A DNA stretch of 50,083 bases from Nitratireductor sp. (GTDB lineage Bacteria; Pseudomonadota; Alphaproteobacteria; Rhizobiales; Rhizobiaceae): assembly GCA_020441665.1 (NCBI GenBank), contig JAGRLT010000060.1, positions 1 through 50,083 of the forward strand, read 5' to 3'. This document shows positions 31,887-41,335 of this stretch, piece by piece. The position numbers and the translations under genes are program-made. The number at the start of each line of letters is the position of its first letter. Within the stretch, counting starts at the first letter, position 1. Under the pieces are notes generated by a model. That model was given only the letters and a program-made list of their open reading frames with translations, did not search any database and was not told where the DNA came from.

Positions 31887-34277
31887 ATGAGTGAGCACAA
31901 GCACAGTCACGCCCATGGTGGCGCCGCAGTTGCAATCGATCCCGAGGCGCTGCGCAGGGCTGCCACCGTTGCCCAGGACGGCACGGTCAAGGATATCGTC
32001 TGCGGCATGACGGTGACCCTCGGCAAGGGCAAGCCGTCGCTCAAATACAAGGGCGACGAATTTCACTTCTGCAATCCGAAGTGCCATGACCGGTTCGAGG
32101 CCGATCCGTATTTCTATCTGTCGGGCAACAAGGCGCGCAAAGGCAAGGTCGAGAAGAAGAGCGCGCTCTATACCTGTCCGATGGATCCCGAGATCGTGCA
32201 GGAGGGACCGGGCACCTGTCCGATCTGCGGCATGGCGCTCGAACCGATGGACGGCATTGCCGAAGGCCCCAACCCCGAACTGATAGACTTCACCCGCAGG
32301 CTGTGGGTCAGCGCGCTGGCGGCGATCCCGCTGCTGCTGCTGACCATGGGGCCGATGCTGGGCCTGCCCGTGCGGCACTGGATCGGCGAGGGCAATGCGC
32401 TTTATGCCGAATTCCTGCTGGCAACGCCGGTGGTGCTCTGGGCGGCGCAGCCTTTCTTCCATCGCGGTTGGACCTCGGTCAGGACCTGGAACCTCAACAT
32501 GTGGACGCTGATCATGCTCGGCGTCCTGGCGGCCTATCTCTATTCGGTCACCGCCACCTTCCTGCCGCAGCTCTTCCCGCAATCGCTCAAGATGGCGAGC
32601 GGCCATCTGCCGGTCTATTACGAGGCGTCGGTGGTGATCATCGCGCTGGTTTTCGTCGGCCAGGTGCTGGAGTTGAGGGCGCGGGAAAGGACCGGCGACG
32701 CGATCCGGGCGCTGATCGATCTCGCGCCCAGAACCGCGCGGCGGATCCTGCCTGATGGCGAGGAATACGATGCGCCGCTCGAAAACATCATGGCCGGTGA
32801 CCGGCTTCGGGTGCGGCCCGGCGAGAGCGTTCCGGTCGACGGGCGGATTGCCGAGGGCCATTCCTCGATCGACGAGAGCATGCTGACAGGCGAACCCGTG
32901 CCGGTCGAAAAGCGCGTCGGCGATGCGGTGACCGGCGGCACGCTCAACAGACAAGGTTCGCTGATCATCGAGGCCGAAAGGGTCGGCGACGAAACCCGAC
33001 TGGCGCAGATCGTCGCCATGGTATCGAGCGCCCAGCGCTCGCGTGCGCCGATCCAGGGGCTGGCGGACCGGGTAGCCGGCTGGTTCGTGCCGGTGGTGGT
33101 CGGCGTCGCTGTGATCGCCTTCATCGCGTGGAGCCTGGTCGGTCCCGAGCCGGCCCTTGTCCATGCGATCATCGCGGCGGTCTCGGTGCTGATCATCGCC
33201 TGTCCCTGCGCGTTGGGGCTTGCGACGCCGGTATCGATCATGACGGCAACCGGGCGCGGCGCCCAGGCGGGCGTGCTGGTCAAGGAGGCGGGCGCGCTGG
33301 AAAGGCTTGCCGCCGTCGATACGCTGGTGGTCGACAAGACCGGCACGCTGACGCAAGGACGGCCGGCGCTGACCGATGTGGTGGCGTTCGGAAGGGTTGG
33401 CGAGAAGATCGTGCTGGAAGCCGCCAGCGGCCTCGAACAGGGGTCGGAACATCCGCTCGCCGAGGCGATCGTGGCCGGCGCGCGAGAGCGCAAGGTCCAG
33501 GCGGTCGCGGCCGCGGGCTTCGAGGCGGTCACCGGCAAGGGCGTGCGCGGCCGCGTGGCGGGAAAGCCGGTCGCGCTCGGCAATGCCGCGATGATGGAAG
33601 CCGAGGGCGTCGCCGTCCAAGGCGCGGAGGAAACCGCCCGGACCCTGCGCGGCGAGGGCAAGACGGTGATGTTCGTGGCGCGCGACGGCAGGCTTGCCGG
33701 CCTGCTCGCGGTCGCCGATCCGGTCAAGGAAAACGCACTGGCCTCGATCGAGGCGCTGCATGAAGCGGGCATTCGCGTCATCATGGCGACGGGCGACAGC
33801 GAAGGCACGGCGAAGGTGGTGGCCTCGCGGCTCGGGATTGACGAATACCGCGCCGGCATCCTGCCGGAGGAAAAGAAGGCGCTGATCGATGCGCTGCGCG
33901 GTGCGGGAAGCGTCGTTGCCATGGCCGGCGACGGGATCAACGATGCGCCGGCGCTTGCCGCCGCCGATGTGGGCATAGCGATGGGAACGGGAACCGATGT
34001 GGCGCTGGAAAGTGCCGGCATCACCCTGCTCAAGGGCGATCTCTCCGGCATTATCCGGGCGCGCAGGCTGGCCGGAGCGACGCTCGGCAACATTCGGCAG
34101 AACCTCGTTTTCGCCTTCGGCTACAATGCGCTCGGCGTGCCGCTGGCAGCCGGCATCCTCTATCCGTTCACCGGTACCCTGCTGTCGCCGATGATCGCCG
34201 CCGCCGCCATGAGCCTGTCCTCGGTATCGGTGATTTCCAATGCCTTGCGGCTTCGCTCGCTGAAGCTCGAGGGATAG
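31887..34277 (+). CDS. copA: P1B-type copper-exporting ATPase with YHS and CPxCG-type N-terminal domains
   Basis: 796 residues. N-terminal His-rich HKHSHAHGG; a YHS-type metal-binding domain (about 28-75: [25 protein letters not shown]); a second Cys domain (about 92-120: [24 protein letters not shown]) in place of the usual HMA domains; then about eight helices. The Cu(I)-selective CPC is in [14 protein letters not shown], the phosphorylated Asp in DKTGTLT, HPLAEA binds ATP, and [11 protein letters not shown] closes the hinge. It exports Cu(I) from the cytoplasm. Expression fits the CueR-type promoter 87 bases upstream. Confidence 0.93.
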   Translation: MSEHKHSHAHGGAAVAIDPEALRRAATVAQDGTVKDIVCGMTVTLGKGKPSLKYKGDEFHFCNPKCHDRFEADPYFYLSGNKARKGKVEKKSALYTCPMDPEIVQEGPGTCPICGMALEPMDGIAEGPNPELIDFTRRLWVSALAAIPLLLLTMGPMLGLPVRHWIGEGNALYAEFLLATPVVLWAAQPFFHRGWTSVRTWNLNMWTLIMLGVLAAYLYSVTATFLPQLFPQSLKMASGHLPVYYEASVVIIALVFVGQVLELRARERTGDAIRALIDLAPRTARRILPDGEEYDAPLENIMAGDRLRVRPGESVPVDGRIAEGHSSIDESMLTGEPVPVEKRVGDAVTGGTLNRQGSLIIEAERVGDETRLAQIVAMVSSAQRSRAPIQGLADRVAGWFVPVVVGVAVIAFIAWSLVGPEPALVHAIIAAVSVLIIACPCALGLATPVSIMTATGRGAQAGVLVKEAGALERLAAVDTLVVDKTGTLTQGRPALTDVVAFGRVGEKIVLEAASGLEQGSEHPLAEAIVAGARERKVQAVAAAGFEAVTGKGVRGRVAGKPVALGNAAMMEAEGVAVQGAEETARTLRGEGKTVMFVARDGRLAGLLAVADPVKENALASIEALHEAGIRVIMATGDSEGTAKVVASRLGIDEYRAGILPEEKKALIDALRGAGSVVAMAGDGINDAPALAAADVGIAMGTGTDVALESAGITLLKGDLSGIIRARRLAGATLGNIRQNLVFAFGYNALGVPLAAGILYPFTGTLLSPMIAAAAMSLSSVSVISNALRLRSLKLEG

Positions 34278-34278
34278 G

Positions 34279-35037
34279 ATGCCGCGCTTCTCGGCCAATC
34301 TCGGCTTTCTGTGGCGGGAACTCTCCCTGCCGGAGGCCATCGGCGCGGCGGCGCAGGCGGGCTTCGACGCCGTGGAATGCCATTGGCCCTATGGCCATGA
34401 TCCGCTTGCGGTCAAGGCGGCGCTTGATGCCGGCAGGCTGACCATGCTCGGCATCAATACGATGCCGGGCCGGGAAGGCGAATTCGGGCTTTCGGCCCTT
34501 CCGGGCCGCGAGGCCGAGGCGCGGGCCGCGATCGATGAGGCGATTGGGTATGCCGTTATGATCGGCGCCAAACGGATACATGTGATGGCGGGACTGGCAG
34601 CCGGCGGGAAAGCGCGGCGCGTCTTCCTGGCCAATCTCGACCATGCCTGCTGCGTTGCCGAGGAGCACGATATCGGCATCCTCGTCGAGCCGATCAACAG
34701 CCATGACGTGCCCGGCTATTTTCTCGACGGCTTCGATCTGGCCGCGGAACTGATTTCCAGGGCCGGGCGGAGAAACCTCAAACTGATGTTCGATTTCTAC
34801 CATGCCGGCCGGATGGGCCATGACGTGCTGCGCCTGTTCGAAAACCTCATGCCCGTGACCGGCCATGTGCAGATCGCCGCCGTGCCCGATCGCGGCCCGC
34901 CGGACCATGGCGAGATCGACTATGCGGAAGTGTTCGATTTCCTCGACGCCATCGGCTGGAGCGAGCCGGTCGGTGCCGAATACCGGCCTGTCGGAAAGAC
35001 GGAGGAAAGCCTCGCCTGGCTCGGACGCCGGATATGA
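34279..35037 (+). CDS. hyi: Hydroxypyruvate isomerase-like TIM-barrel protein
   Basis: 252 residues of the xylose isomerase-like/AP-endonuclease-2 TIM-barrel superfamily. The start MPRFSANLGFLWRELSLPEA, the metal-site segments ILVEPINSHDVPGYFL and LKLMFDFYHAGRMG, and EIDYAEVFDFLDAIGW match hydroxypyruvate isomerase (and OtnI, its 2-oxo-tetronate isomerase relative). Hydroxypyruvate isomerase interconverts hydroxypyruvate and tartronate semialdehyde in glyoxylate/glycerate metabolism. It begins one base after the copA stop, so it is co-transcribed with a copper pump, an odd pairing. Confidence 0.75.
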   Translation: MPRFSANLGFLWRELSLPEAIGAAAQAGFDAVECHWPYGHDPLAVKAALDAGRLTMLGINTMPGREGEFGLSALPGREAEARAAIDEAIGYAVMIGAKRIHVMAGLAAGGKARRVFLANLDHACCVAEEHDIGILVEPINSHDVPGYFLDGFDLAAELISRAGRRNLKLMFDFYHAGRMGHDVLRLFENLMPVTGHVQIAAVPDRGPPDHGEIDYAEVFDFLDAIGWSEPVGAEYRPVGKTEESLAWLGRRI

Positions 35038-35050
35038 AGCTTTGCTCGGT

Positions 35051-35395
35051 TCAGGCTCTTTCGGCTGTTCTTTCGCGGGATGCCGCGGCCGTCATTGCCG
35101 GCGCGCAATAGAGGTCGTGCAGGGTCGCCAGAACGGCGCGCACTTCCCGTCCCCTGAGCGAATAATAGATCGTCTGGGCGCTGCGGCGGGTCTCCACCAG
35201 ATCGGCCTCGCGCAATTTGCGCAGGTGGTGCGACATGGCCGGCTGCGACAGGCCGGCCGTGTCGGCAAGCTGCAGCACGCTGCGCTCGCCTTCGAGCAGC
35301 AGGCAGAGGATCTTGAGCCTGACGGGCTGCGACAGCATTTCCATCAGCCTGGCCGCCTCGGCAACCTTCGGCTCCAGCTCTTCCAGGGGCGTCAT
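35051..35395 (-). CDS. bigR: ArsR-family repressor, BigR/SqrR-like persulfide sensor
   Basis: 114 residues, ArsR winged helix (SQPVRLKILCLLLEGERSV, then LSQPAMSHHLRKLREADLVE). Two cysteines, Cys31 and Cys97, are 66 residues apart in the ILCLLLEGE and LYCAP contexts. BigR and SqrR sense persulfides with a pair at the same spacing and positions. It is divergent from two YeeE/YedE-type genes, as in known BigR regulons. I infer derepression by reactive sulfur species. An arsenic-type sensor is less likely because the CxC motif is absent. Confidence 0.8.
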   Translation of the reverse strand: MTPLEELEPKVAEAARLMEMLSQPVRLKILCLLLEGERSVLQLADTAGLSQPAMSHHLRKLREADLVETRRSAQTIYYSLRGREVRAVLATLHDLYCAPAMTAAASRERTAERA

Positions 35396-35408
35396 TGCAT
35401 AAATCCTC

Positions 35409-35437
35409 TTGAATATAAGCGTTCTCTTACATAATAT
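35409..35437 (+). promoter_or_regulatory. Promoter and candidate BigR operator upstream of yeeE
   Basis: TTGAAT (35409-35414) and TAATAT (35432-35437) are 17 bases apart, a near-consensus promoter. Inside it lies an imperfect dyad, ATATAAG and CTTACATA, so a repressor bound there would block RNA polymerase. It lies 14 bases from the start of the divergent bigR-like gene and would also allow autoregulation. Confidence 0.6.
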
Positions 35438-35526
35438 GGATGGCGAAGAAATGCAAACAACAATCCGGCCGTCACTCCTCTCGGTTTCGGCGCGGATTGT
35501 TCTGTTTCAAGACCGGGAAGCCTTCG

Positions 35527-35952
35527 ATGGAAACCGAATTTACCCCCTACTGGTCGCTTTTGGGCGGCGTATTGATCGGGCTGGCGGCGACGCTGCTGAT
35601 GGCGCTGCACGGGCGCATTGCCGGCATGACCGGCATTTTGAGCGGTGTGCTGCCGCCGCCGGCCACTGACTGGCAATGGCGCGCCGCCTTTCTGGCCGGC
35701 GCCATTGTCGCGCCGATGGTGTTTGTTGCTGCCGGCGGCACGATCGAATTCGCCGTGCCGGTCAATACCCTGCCGCTGATCTTCGGCGGCTTCATCGTCG
35801 GCATCGGCGTCTATTTCGGATCGGGCTGCACCAGCGGCCACGGGGTGTGCGGCATGGCGCGGCTGTCGCCGCGTTCGATCGCGGCAACCCTGGTGTTCAT
35901 GCTCGCCGCCTTCATCACCGTCTATGTCAGCCGGCATGTCATTGGAGTTTGA
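35527..35952 (+). CDS. YeeE/YedE-family sulfur transport half-protein 1
   Basis: 141 residues with four predicted helices. The family signature GSGCTSGHGVCG, with the cysteine thought to relay sulfur (thiosulfate/persulfide sulfur in YeeE), is present near residue 100. GGGAAG precedes the ATG at 35527; an in-frame extension to 35440 is unlikely. It is one half of a two-gene transporter (PmpA-like); the other half starts 3 bases later. Confidence 0.88.
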   Translation: METEFTPYWSLLGGVLIGLAATLLMALHGRIAGMTGILSGVLPPPATDWQWRAAFLAGAIVAPMVFVAAGGTIEFAVPVNTLPLIFGGFIVGIGVYFGSGCTSGHGVCGMARLSPRSIAATLVFMLAAFITVYVSRHVIGV

Positions 35953-35955
35953 ACG

Positions 35956-36399
35956 ATGAAACGCGTTTCCGCCTTTCTGATCGGCGCCGTGTTCGGCCTC
36001 GGCATCGCCCTTGCCGGCATGGCCAACCCCGCCAAGGTGCTCAACTTCTTCGATCTCGCCGGAAGCTGGGATCCAAGCCTGGTCTTCGTCATGGGCGGTG
36101 CGCTCGTCACCACGGCGATCGGCTACCGGATCGTTTTCGGCGCGCGGCAGAAGCCGGTGCTCGAAGCGGCGTTCAACGTGCCGGCCAGCCGGGTCATCGA
36201 CCGCTATCTCGTCGGCGGTTCGGCGCTGTTCGGCATCGGCTGGGGCATAGCCGGCTTCTGTCCGGGCGGTGCCATTCCGGCGCTCGGCCTTGGCTATGGC
36301 GAGACCTTCCAGTTCGTCGGCGCGATGATCGCGGGGATTCTGGCGGCGCGGCTTGTCAACACGCAAATCCTTCAACCGGCCATCGCCCGATCGGCGTGA
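35956..36399 (+). CDS. YeeE/YedE-family sulfur transport half-protein 2 (DUF6691-like)
   Basis: 147 residues, about four helices. FLIGAVFGLGIALAGMANPA at the start and GIGWGIAGFCPGGAIPALG with the conserved Cys mark the second half-protein of the YeeE/YedE family (PmpB-like). It is separated from the first half by 3 bases and probably assembles with it. The bigR-like gene upstream suggests sulfide/persulfide-responsive control. Confidence 0.85.
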   Translation: MKRVSAFLIGAVFGLGIALAGMANPAKVLNFFDLAGSWDPSLVFVMGGALVTTAIGYRIVFGARQKPVLEAAFNVPASRVIDRYLVGGSALFGIGWGIAGFCPGGAIPALGLGYGETFQFVGAMIAGILAARLVNTQILQPAIARSA

Positions 36400-36543
36400 T
36401 CGGATGACATGATGGGCAGGATGCCTTCTCGCAGGGCAAACGGACGCGCAGGGTCCATGGGCCTCGGCGCTGCGCTCTTTCCGTCCTGATTTCCACCTAT
36501 CCCGCAGTGGAGCGGCAGCAGATAAAAAAGTCGCGGCACCCCG

Positions 36544-36572
36544 TTGCCGCCCGACATCTGCCGGTCTATAAA
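36544..36572 (+). promoter_or_regulatory. Promoter of tRNA-Pro
   Basis: TTGCCG (36544-36549) and TATAAA (36567-36572) are 17 bases apart and 40 bases upstream of the mature tRNA 5' end. The rest of the 212-base gap after the YeeE pair shows nothing else convincing. Confidence 0.6.
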
Positions 36573-36611
36573 CCGCTCGCTTTTCCGGGTGGCGCATGCG
36601 CCGCCCGATGT

Positions 36612-36688
36612 CGGAGTGTGGCGCAGCCTGGTAGCGCACCTCGTTCGGGACGAGGGGGTCGCAGGTTCGAATCCTGCCACTCCGACCA
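36612..36688 (+). tRNA. tRNA-Pro (anticodon CGG), CCA encoded
   Basis: 77 bases fold as a complete cloverleaf: acceptor CGGAGTG/CACTCCG, D stem GCGC/GCGC, anticodon stem CCTCG/CGAGG with loop TTCGGGA (anticodon CGG), T stem GCAGG/CCTGC with loop TTCGAAT, discriminator A and genomic CCA. No intron or mismatch is seen. Confidence 0.97.
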
Positions 36689-36697
36689 GCCTTCACT

Positions 36698-36812
36698 TGT
36701 ACGGCCCGGAGACATGGGTAACAGTTCGTACCTGAGACATGGGTGACAACCTCGCGCCGAAGCGTAGCGAAGGCGGACCTGCTCCTTCCGGCTGGCTTGA
36801 TTGAAAGCGTTC
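36698..36812. mobile_element. Probable insertion-sequence end remnant (IS481-like) next to tRNA-Pro
   Basis: Ten bases after the tRNA, GAGACATGGGTAACA (36709-36723) and GAGACATGGGTGACA (36734-36748) form a direct repeat offset by 25 bases. Repeated GAGACATGGGT blocks of this kind resemble, from memory, the ends of IS481-type elements in Rhizobiales. No transposase open reading frame of meaningful length is present, so at most a terminal scar remains. It immediately precedes a probably deleted gene. Confidence 0.4.
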
Positions 36813-37115
36813 ATGACCCGTTTCACCAAGGCCTTCACCCAGCAGGAAGCCATTCCCGAGGCGGGCATCGAGCGGGCGGTGGCATTGCTGCGTAGCGGCC
36901 GGCTGCACCGCTACAATGTGATGGCGGGCTTTACCGGCCGCTATGACAGCTGGAGATACATCGAGGACCTGCCGGACCTGGCGCAGACGCGCCGTGTGCT
37001 GTCGACGACCTGCGACATGCGGGTGCCGCTGACCTTCGACGTGGAGGATTGCCGCCTGATCACCGCCATCATCGGTGAGGAATGCGCGGCGGTCCGCAAG
37101 GTCGACAGAGCCTGA
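36813..37115 (+). pseudogene. Probable internally deleted DegT/DnrJ/StrS-type aminotransferase remnant
   Basis: An open frame of 100 codons from the ATG at 36813 (a TTG at 36801 is also in frame). Residues from about 10 to 40, reading EAIPEAGIERAVALLRSGRL and HRYN, look like the N-terminus of large DegT-family PLP aminotransferases. The part from YDSWRYIEDLPDLAQTRRVL onward looks like a C-terminal tail of the same kind of protein. The catalytic middle, more than 300 residues, is missing, without a frameshift at the join. I cannot exclude a genuine small protein of unknown function. Confidence 0.4.
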
Positions 37116-37223
37116 GCCGGCCCGATAGTTCCGTTTCGGCGGAACTGCGTATTTCAATTTCCGGCACGCTGATCTAAGAACCGCGTGAGCCGTCTTTCCA
37201 TCGCAACCGAACCTCCCGTGTCC

Positions 37224-40200
37224 ATGTCTGCCGAGCAAAACGAGATCAAGAAAATCCTGGTGGCCAACCGGGGTGAAATCGCCATCCGCATTCTGCGTGC
37301 CTGTAACGAACTGGGCAAGAAAACGGTCGCCGTCTATGCCAAGGAGGACCGGCTCAGCCTGCACCGCTTCAAATCGGATGAAAGCTATCTGATCGGCGAG
37401 GCGCTCGGCCCGGTTCAGGCCTATCTTTCGATCGACGAGATCATCCGCGTGGCGAAGCAGTCGGGCGCCGATGCGATCCATCCGGGCTATGGTCTGTTGT
37501 CGGAAAACCCGGATTTCGTCGATGCCTGCGAAAGGAACGGCATCCTGTTCATCGGCCCGAAGGCCAGCACCATGCGGCAATTGGGCGACAAGGCCTCGGC
37601 CCGGCGCATCGCGATCGAAGCGGGCGTGCCGGTGATCCCGGCAACGGATGTGCTGCCCGACGACATGGATGAAGTGCGCCGGATGGCCGAGGCGGTCGGC
37701 TATCCCTTCATGCTGAAGGCCTCGTGGGGCGGCGGCGGGCGCGGCATGCGGCCGATCCTGAAGCCGGAAGAACTGGAGCAGAAAGTGCTCGAAGGCCGCC
37801 GCGAGGCGGAGGCCGCCTTCGGCAATGGCGAGGGCTATCTCGAAAAACTCGTCGAGCGGGCGCGCCATGTGGAAGTGCAGGTGCTGGGCGACCGATATGG
37901 CAATCTCTACCATCTGTGGGAACGCGACTGCTCGGTGCAGCGGCGCAACCAGAAGGTCGTCGAGCGCGCGCCCGCACCCTATCTGACCCAGGCCCAGCGC
38001 GAGGAACTGTGCGAGCTCGGGCTCAGGATCTGCCGCCATGTCGGCTATCAATGCGCCGGCACGGTCGAGTTCCTGATGGATATGGATACCGGCGCGTTCT
38101 ACTTCATCGAGGTCAATCCGCGCGTCCAGGTCGAGCATACGGTGACGGAGGAAGTGACCGGCATCGACATCGTGCGGGCGCAGATCCTGATCACCGAGGG
38201 CAAGACGATCCAGGAGGCGACCGGCACACAGAGCCAGGCCGATGTGGGGCTCAACGGCCACGCCCTGCAATGCCGCATCACCACCGAAGACCCGCAGAAC
38301 AATTTCGTGCCTGACTACGGCCGCATCACCGCCTACCGCTCGGCGACGGGCATGGGCATAAGGCTCGACGGCGGCACGACCTATTCGGGCGCGGTGATCA
38401 CGCGTTTCTACGATTCGCTGCTGGTGAAGGTCACCGCCTGGGCGCCGACACCGGAACTGGCGATCGCGCGCATGGACCGGACCTTGCGCGAATTCCGCGT
38501 TCGCGGCGTGTCGACCAACATCGCCTTCGTCGAGAACCTGCTGAAGCATCCGACCTTTCTCGACAACACCTATACGACCAAGTTCATCGACACGACGCCG
38601 GGACTCTTCCAGTTCAGCAAAAGGCGTGACCGGGCGACCAAGATCCTCAACTACATCGCTGATATCTCGGTCAACGGCCATCCGGAGACCAAGTCGAAGC
38701 CGCGGCCCGCCGTGCCACTCGAATCGCCCCGGCCGCCCCGGCTTCGCAGCGATGAGGCGCCGCGCGGGGTGAAGAACCTGCTGGAAGAAAAAGGGCCGAG
38801 GGCGGTCGCCGACTGGATGCTCGAACAGAAGCGGCTGCTGATCACCGACACGACCATGCGCGACGGACACCAGTCGCTGCTGGCGACGCGCATGCGCTCC
38901 ATCGACATGGTCAATGCGGCACGGGCCTATGCGCACAACCTGCCGCAGCTCTTCTCGGTCGAGTGCTGGGGCGGGGCGACCTTCGACGTTTCCTACCGTT
39001 TCCTGCAGGAATGCCCCTGGCAGCGGTTGCGCGATCTGCGCGACCGGATGCCGAACCTGCTGACCCAGATGCTGCTGCGCGCATCGAACGGGGTCGGCTA
39101 CACCAACTATCCCGACAACGTCGTGGTGAAATTCGTCGACCAGGCGGCAAGGAGCGGCGTCGATGTGTTCCGCGTGTTCGATTCCCTCAACTGGGTCGAG
39201 AACATGCGGGTGGCGATCGATGCGGTGCTCGAAACCGGCAAGATCTGCGAGGCGGCGATCTGCTATACCGGCGACATCCTCGATCCCGAGCGACCGAAAT
39301 ACGATCTCGACTACTACGTCAGCATGGCGCGCGACCTGAAGGCTGCCGGCACCCATATTCTCGGCCTGAAGGACATGGCCGGCCTGCTGAAGCCGGCCGC
39401 CGCCTATGATCTCATCCGGGCGATCAAGGAGGAGACCGGCCTGCCGGTGCACTTCCACACCCATGATACCAGCGGCATTTCGGCGGCGACCGTGCTGGCG
39501 GCGAGCGCCGCCGGGGTCGATTGCGTCGATGCGGCGATGGACGCGTTTTCCGGTTCCACCTCGCAGCCCTGTCTCGGCTCGATCGTCGAGGCGCTGCGGC
39601 ATACCGAGCGCGATACCGGCATCGATGTCGAGGCGGTGCGCGCCATGTCCGATTACTGGGAGCAGGTGCGGGCGCAATATGCGGCGTTCGAGAGCGGGCT
39701 CGCGGCGCCCGCATCGGAAGTCTATCTGCATGAAATGCCGGGCGGCCAGTTCACCAATCTCAAGGCACAGGCCAAGAGCCTTGGCCTCGAGGAGCGCTGG
39801 CACGAGGTCGCCAAGGCCTATGCGGAGGTCAACGACATGTTCGGCGACATCGTCAAGGTGACGCCGTCATCCAAGGTCGTCGGCGACATGGCGCTGATGA
39901 TGGTGGCGCAGGGGATTTCGCGCGAGGACGTGGAAAATCCGGCCAAGGAAATTTCCTTCCCCGATTCGGTCGTCGACATGATGAAGGGCAATCTCGGCCA
40001 GCCGCCGGGCGGCTGGCCTCAGGCGTTGCAGAAGAAGGTGCTCAAGGGCGAAAAACCGATCACGACGCGGCCCGGCGCCGACATGAAACCGGTCGATATC
40101 GAGGCGACGCGCCGGGCGGTGATCGAGGAACTGGAGGGTTTCAAGGTCGATGACGAGGATCTGTGCGGCTATCTGATGTATCCCAAGGTCTATCTCGACT

Positions 40201-40682
40201 ATATGGGCCGCCATCGCGGCTATGGGCCGGTGCGCACCCTGCCGACGCCGGTCTTCTTTTACGGCATGGAGCCGGCGGAGCAGATTTCGGTCGAGATCGA
40301 TCCGGGCAAGACGCTGGAAATCCGCCTGCAGGCGATCGGCGAGACCCATGACGACGGCGAGGTGCGGGTGTTCTTCGAACTGAACGGCCAGCCGCGCACG
40401 GTGCGCGTGCCGAACCGGGCGATCGCCTCGCAGGTTGCCAAGCAGCGCAAGGCCGAAGAAGGCAATGCCGATCACGTGAGTTCGCCCATGCCCGGCACGA
40501 TCGCCAGCGTGGCGGTGAAGCCCGGCATGATGGTCAATGCCGGCGATGTGCTGTTCACCATCGAGGCGATGAAGATGGAGACGGCGATCCATGCCGACCG
40601 CAAGGGGATCGTTGCCGCCGTTCACGTGACGCCCGGCGCCTCGGTCGACGCCAAGGACCTGCTGCTCGAATATGAGGGGTAG
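37224..40682 (+). CDS. pyc: Pyruvate carboxylase
   Basis: Biotin-dependent ATP-driven carboxylation of pyruvate to oxaloacetate, anaplerotic. About 1150 residues in the usual order: biotin carboxylase (1-450; [49 protein letters not shown]), carboxyltransferase (about 535-830; [47 protein letters not shown]) and the biotin carrier at the C-terminus ([10 protein letters not shown]). The ATG at 37224 is preferred because the family begins shortly before KILVANR; a GTG at 37185 adds 13 residues, and neither has a strong ribosome binding site. It stands alone and converges with the Lrp gene. Confidence 0.95.
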   Translation: MSAEQNEIKKILVANRGEIAIRILRACNELGKKTVAVYAKEDRLSLHRFKSDESYLIGEALGPVQAYLSIDEIIRVAKQSGADAIHPGYGLLSENPDFVDACERNGILFIGPKASTMRQLGDKASARRIAIEAGVPVIPATDVLPDDMDEVRRMAEAVGYPFMLKASWGGGGRGMRPILKPEELEQKVLEGRREAEAAFGNGEGYLEKLVERARHVEVQVLGDRYGNLYHLWERDCSVQRRNQKVVERAPAPYLTQAQREELCELGLRICRHVGYQCAGTVEFLMDMDTGAFYFIEVNPRVQVEHTVTEEVTGIDIVRAQILITEGKTIQEATGTQSQADVGLNGHALQCRITTEDPQNNFVPDYGRITAYRSATGMGIRLDGGTTYSGAVITRFYDSLLVKVTAWAPTPELAIARMDRTLREFRVRGVSTNIAFVENLLKHPTFLDNTYTTKFIDTTPGLFQFSKRRDRATKILNYIADISVNGHPETKSKPRPAVPLESPRPPRLRSDEAPRGVKNLLEEKGPRAVADWMLEQKRLLITDTTMRDGHQSLLATRMRSIDMVNAARAYAHNLPQLFSVECWGGATFDVSYRFLQECPWQRLRDLRDRMPNLLTQMLLRASNGVGYTNYPDNVVVKFVDQAARSGVDVFRVFDSLNWVENMRVAIDAVLETGKICEAAICYTGDILDPERPKYDLDYYVSMARDLKAAGTHILGLKDMAGLLKPAAAYDLIRAIKEETGLPVHFHTHDTSGISAATVLAASAAGVDCVDAAMDAFSGSTSQPCLGSIVEALRHTERDTGIDVEAVRAMSDYWEQVRAQYAAFESGLAAPASEVYLHEMPGGQFTNLKAQAKSLGLEERWHEVAKAYAEVNDMFGDIVKVTPSSKVVGDMALMMVAQGISREDVENPAKEISFPDSVVDMMKGNLGQPPGGWPQALQKKVLKGEKPITTRPGADMKPVDIEATRRAVIEELEGFKVDDEDLCGYLMYPKVYLDYMGRHRGYGPVRTLPTPVFFYGMEPAEQISVEIDPGKTLEIRLQAIGETHDDGEVRVFFELNGQPRTVRVPNRAIASQVAKQRKAEEGNADHVSSPMPGTIASVAVKPGMMVNAGDVLFTIEAMKMETAIHADRKGIVAAVHVTPGASVDAKDLLLEYEG

Positions 40683-40729
40683 GCGATGATCGCCATCCCC
40701 GGCGCGCGGTCGAGGATGGCGATGGCACA

Positions 40730-41167
40730 CTACCCCCTGAGCGATGAGGGATGGCGGGTTGCCAGCAGGATGCTGGTCTCGCTGGCGGCAATACCCTCGA
40801 TTTCGCGCAGGGCCGTCAGGGCCTGGTCGATTTCCTCGACCGAGCCGGTCTGCAATTCGGCGACGAGATCCCATTTGCCATTGGTGGCGTGAACGAGCTG
40901 CACCGCCGCGATGCGGTACATGCGGGCGATGATCCGGTCGGCCTTGTGGCCCTCGATGGCGATCATGGTGTGGGCGCGAATGCCGCGCGGGATGGCGTCC
41001 TCGCGCAGCGTCACCGTGTAGCCCAGAATGCGGCCGTCGGCTTCCATGCGGTTCATGTGCTGGCGGATCGTGGTGCGCGATACCCCCAGGGCTACCGACA
41101 GATTGGCGACCGATTCCCGCCCGTTGCGGCGCAGGGCGGCGATCAATTTCGCATCGAGACTTTCCAT
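40730..41167 (-). CDS. Lrp/AsnC-family transcriptional regulator
   Basis: 145 residues: an N-terminal helix-turn-helix (LDAKLIAALRRNGRESVANL, then SVALGVSRTTIRQHMNRM) and a C-terminal RAM/ACT-like domain with GYTVTLREDAIPRGIRAHT and an amino-acid-binding face. It is divergent from arginase and ornithine cyclodeaminase, so it most likely activates arginine/ornithine catabolism in response to arginine or ornithine, as PutR- and ArcR-type relatives do. Confidence 0.9.
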   Translation of the reverse strand: MESLDAKLIAALRRNGRESVANLSVALGVSRTTIRQHMNRMEADGRILGYTVTLREDAIPRGIRAHTMIAIEGHKADRIIARMYRIAAVQLVHATNGKWDLVAELQTGSVEEIDQALTALREIEGIAASETSILLATRHPSSLRG

Positions 41168-41192
41168 TTTGCACTATCTCCTTGTCAAAATA

Positions 41193-41206
41193 GGAAGAAG
41201 ACTTCC
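41193..41206. promoter_or_regulatory. Inverted repeat between lrp and arginase
   Basis: GGAAG and CTTCC flank a 4-base spacer, 26 bases upstream of the lrp start within the 168-base AT-rich divergent region. It is a candidate Lrp-family site; the region also has A/T tracts typical of such operators. Confidence 0.35.
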
Positions 41207-41335
41207 CATTATGCGCATTTTTTCAGCTTATAAGTTCCGCTTTAAATAGCAATAGTGCGCGCCGATGGATGGGTCCGCAAACGGGCGGGCCCGTGAGAGG
41301 CGGCCGCTTTGCGGCCAGGTTTACGGGAGCAGGAT

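Noticed and set aside
31815-34340. 841-codon open frame opposite copA
   Set aside because: Antisense shadow of the copper ATPase; no domain and very high Arg/His content.
36566-36868. 100-codon minus-strand frame crossing the tRNA-Pro and the insertion-sequence-like repeats
   Set aside because: It runs antisense through the tRNA and shows no transposase domain. Only the DNA repeat was kept as a possible mobile-element scar.
36813-37115. Identification of the small frame as an Usg-family protein
   Set aside because: The usual Usg sequence (KGYRLTTAEI-type start) is not present; the segments look instead like the two ends of a DegT-type aminotransferase.
36693-39803. 1036-codon open frame opposite pyc
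   Set aside because: Antisense shadow; the plus-strand pyruvate carboxylase has all its motifs in frame.
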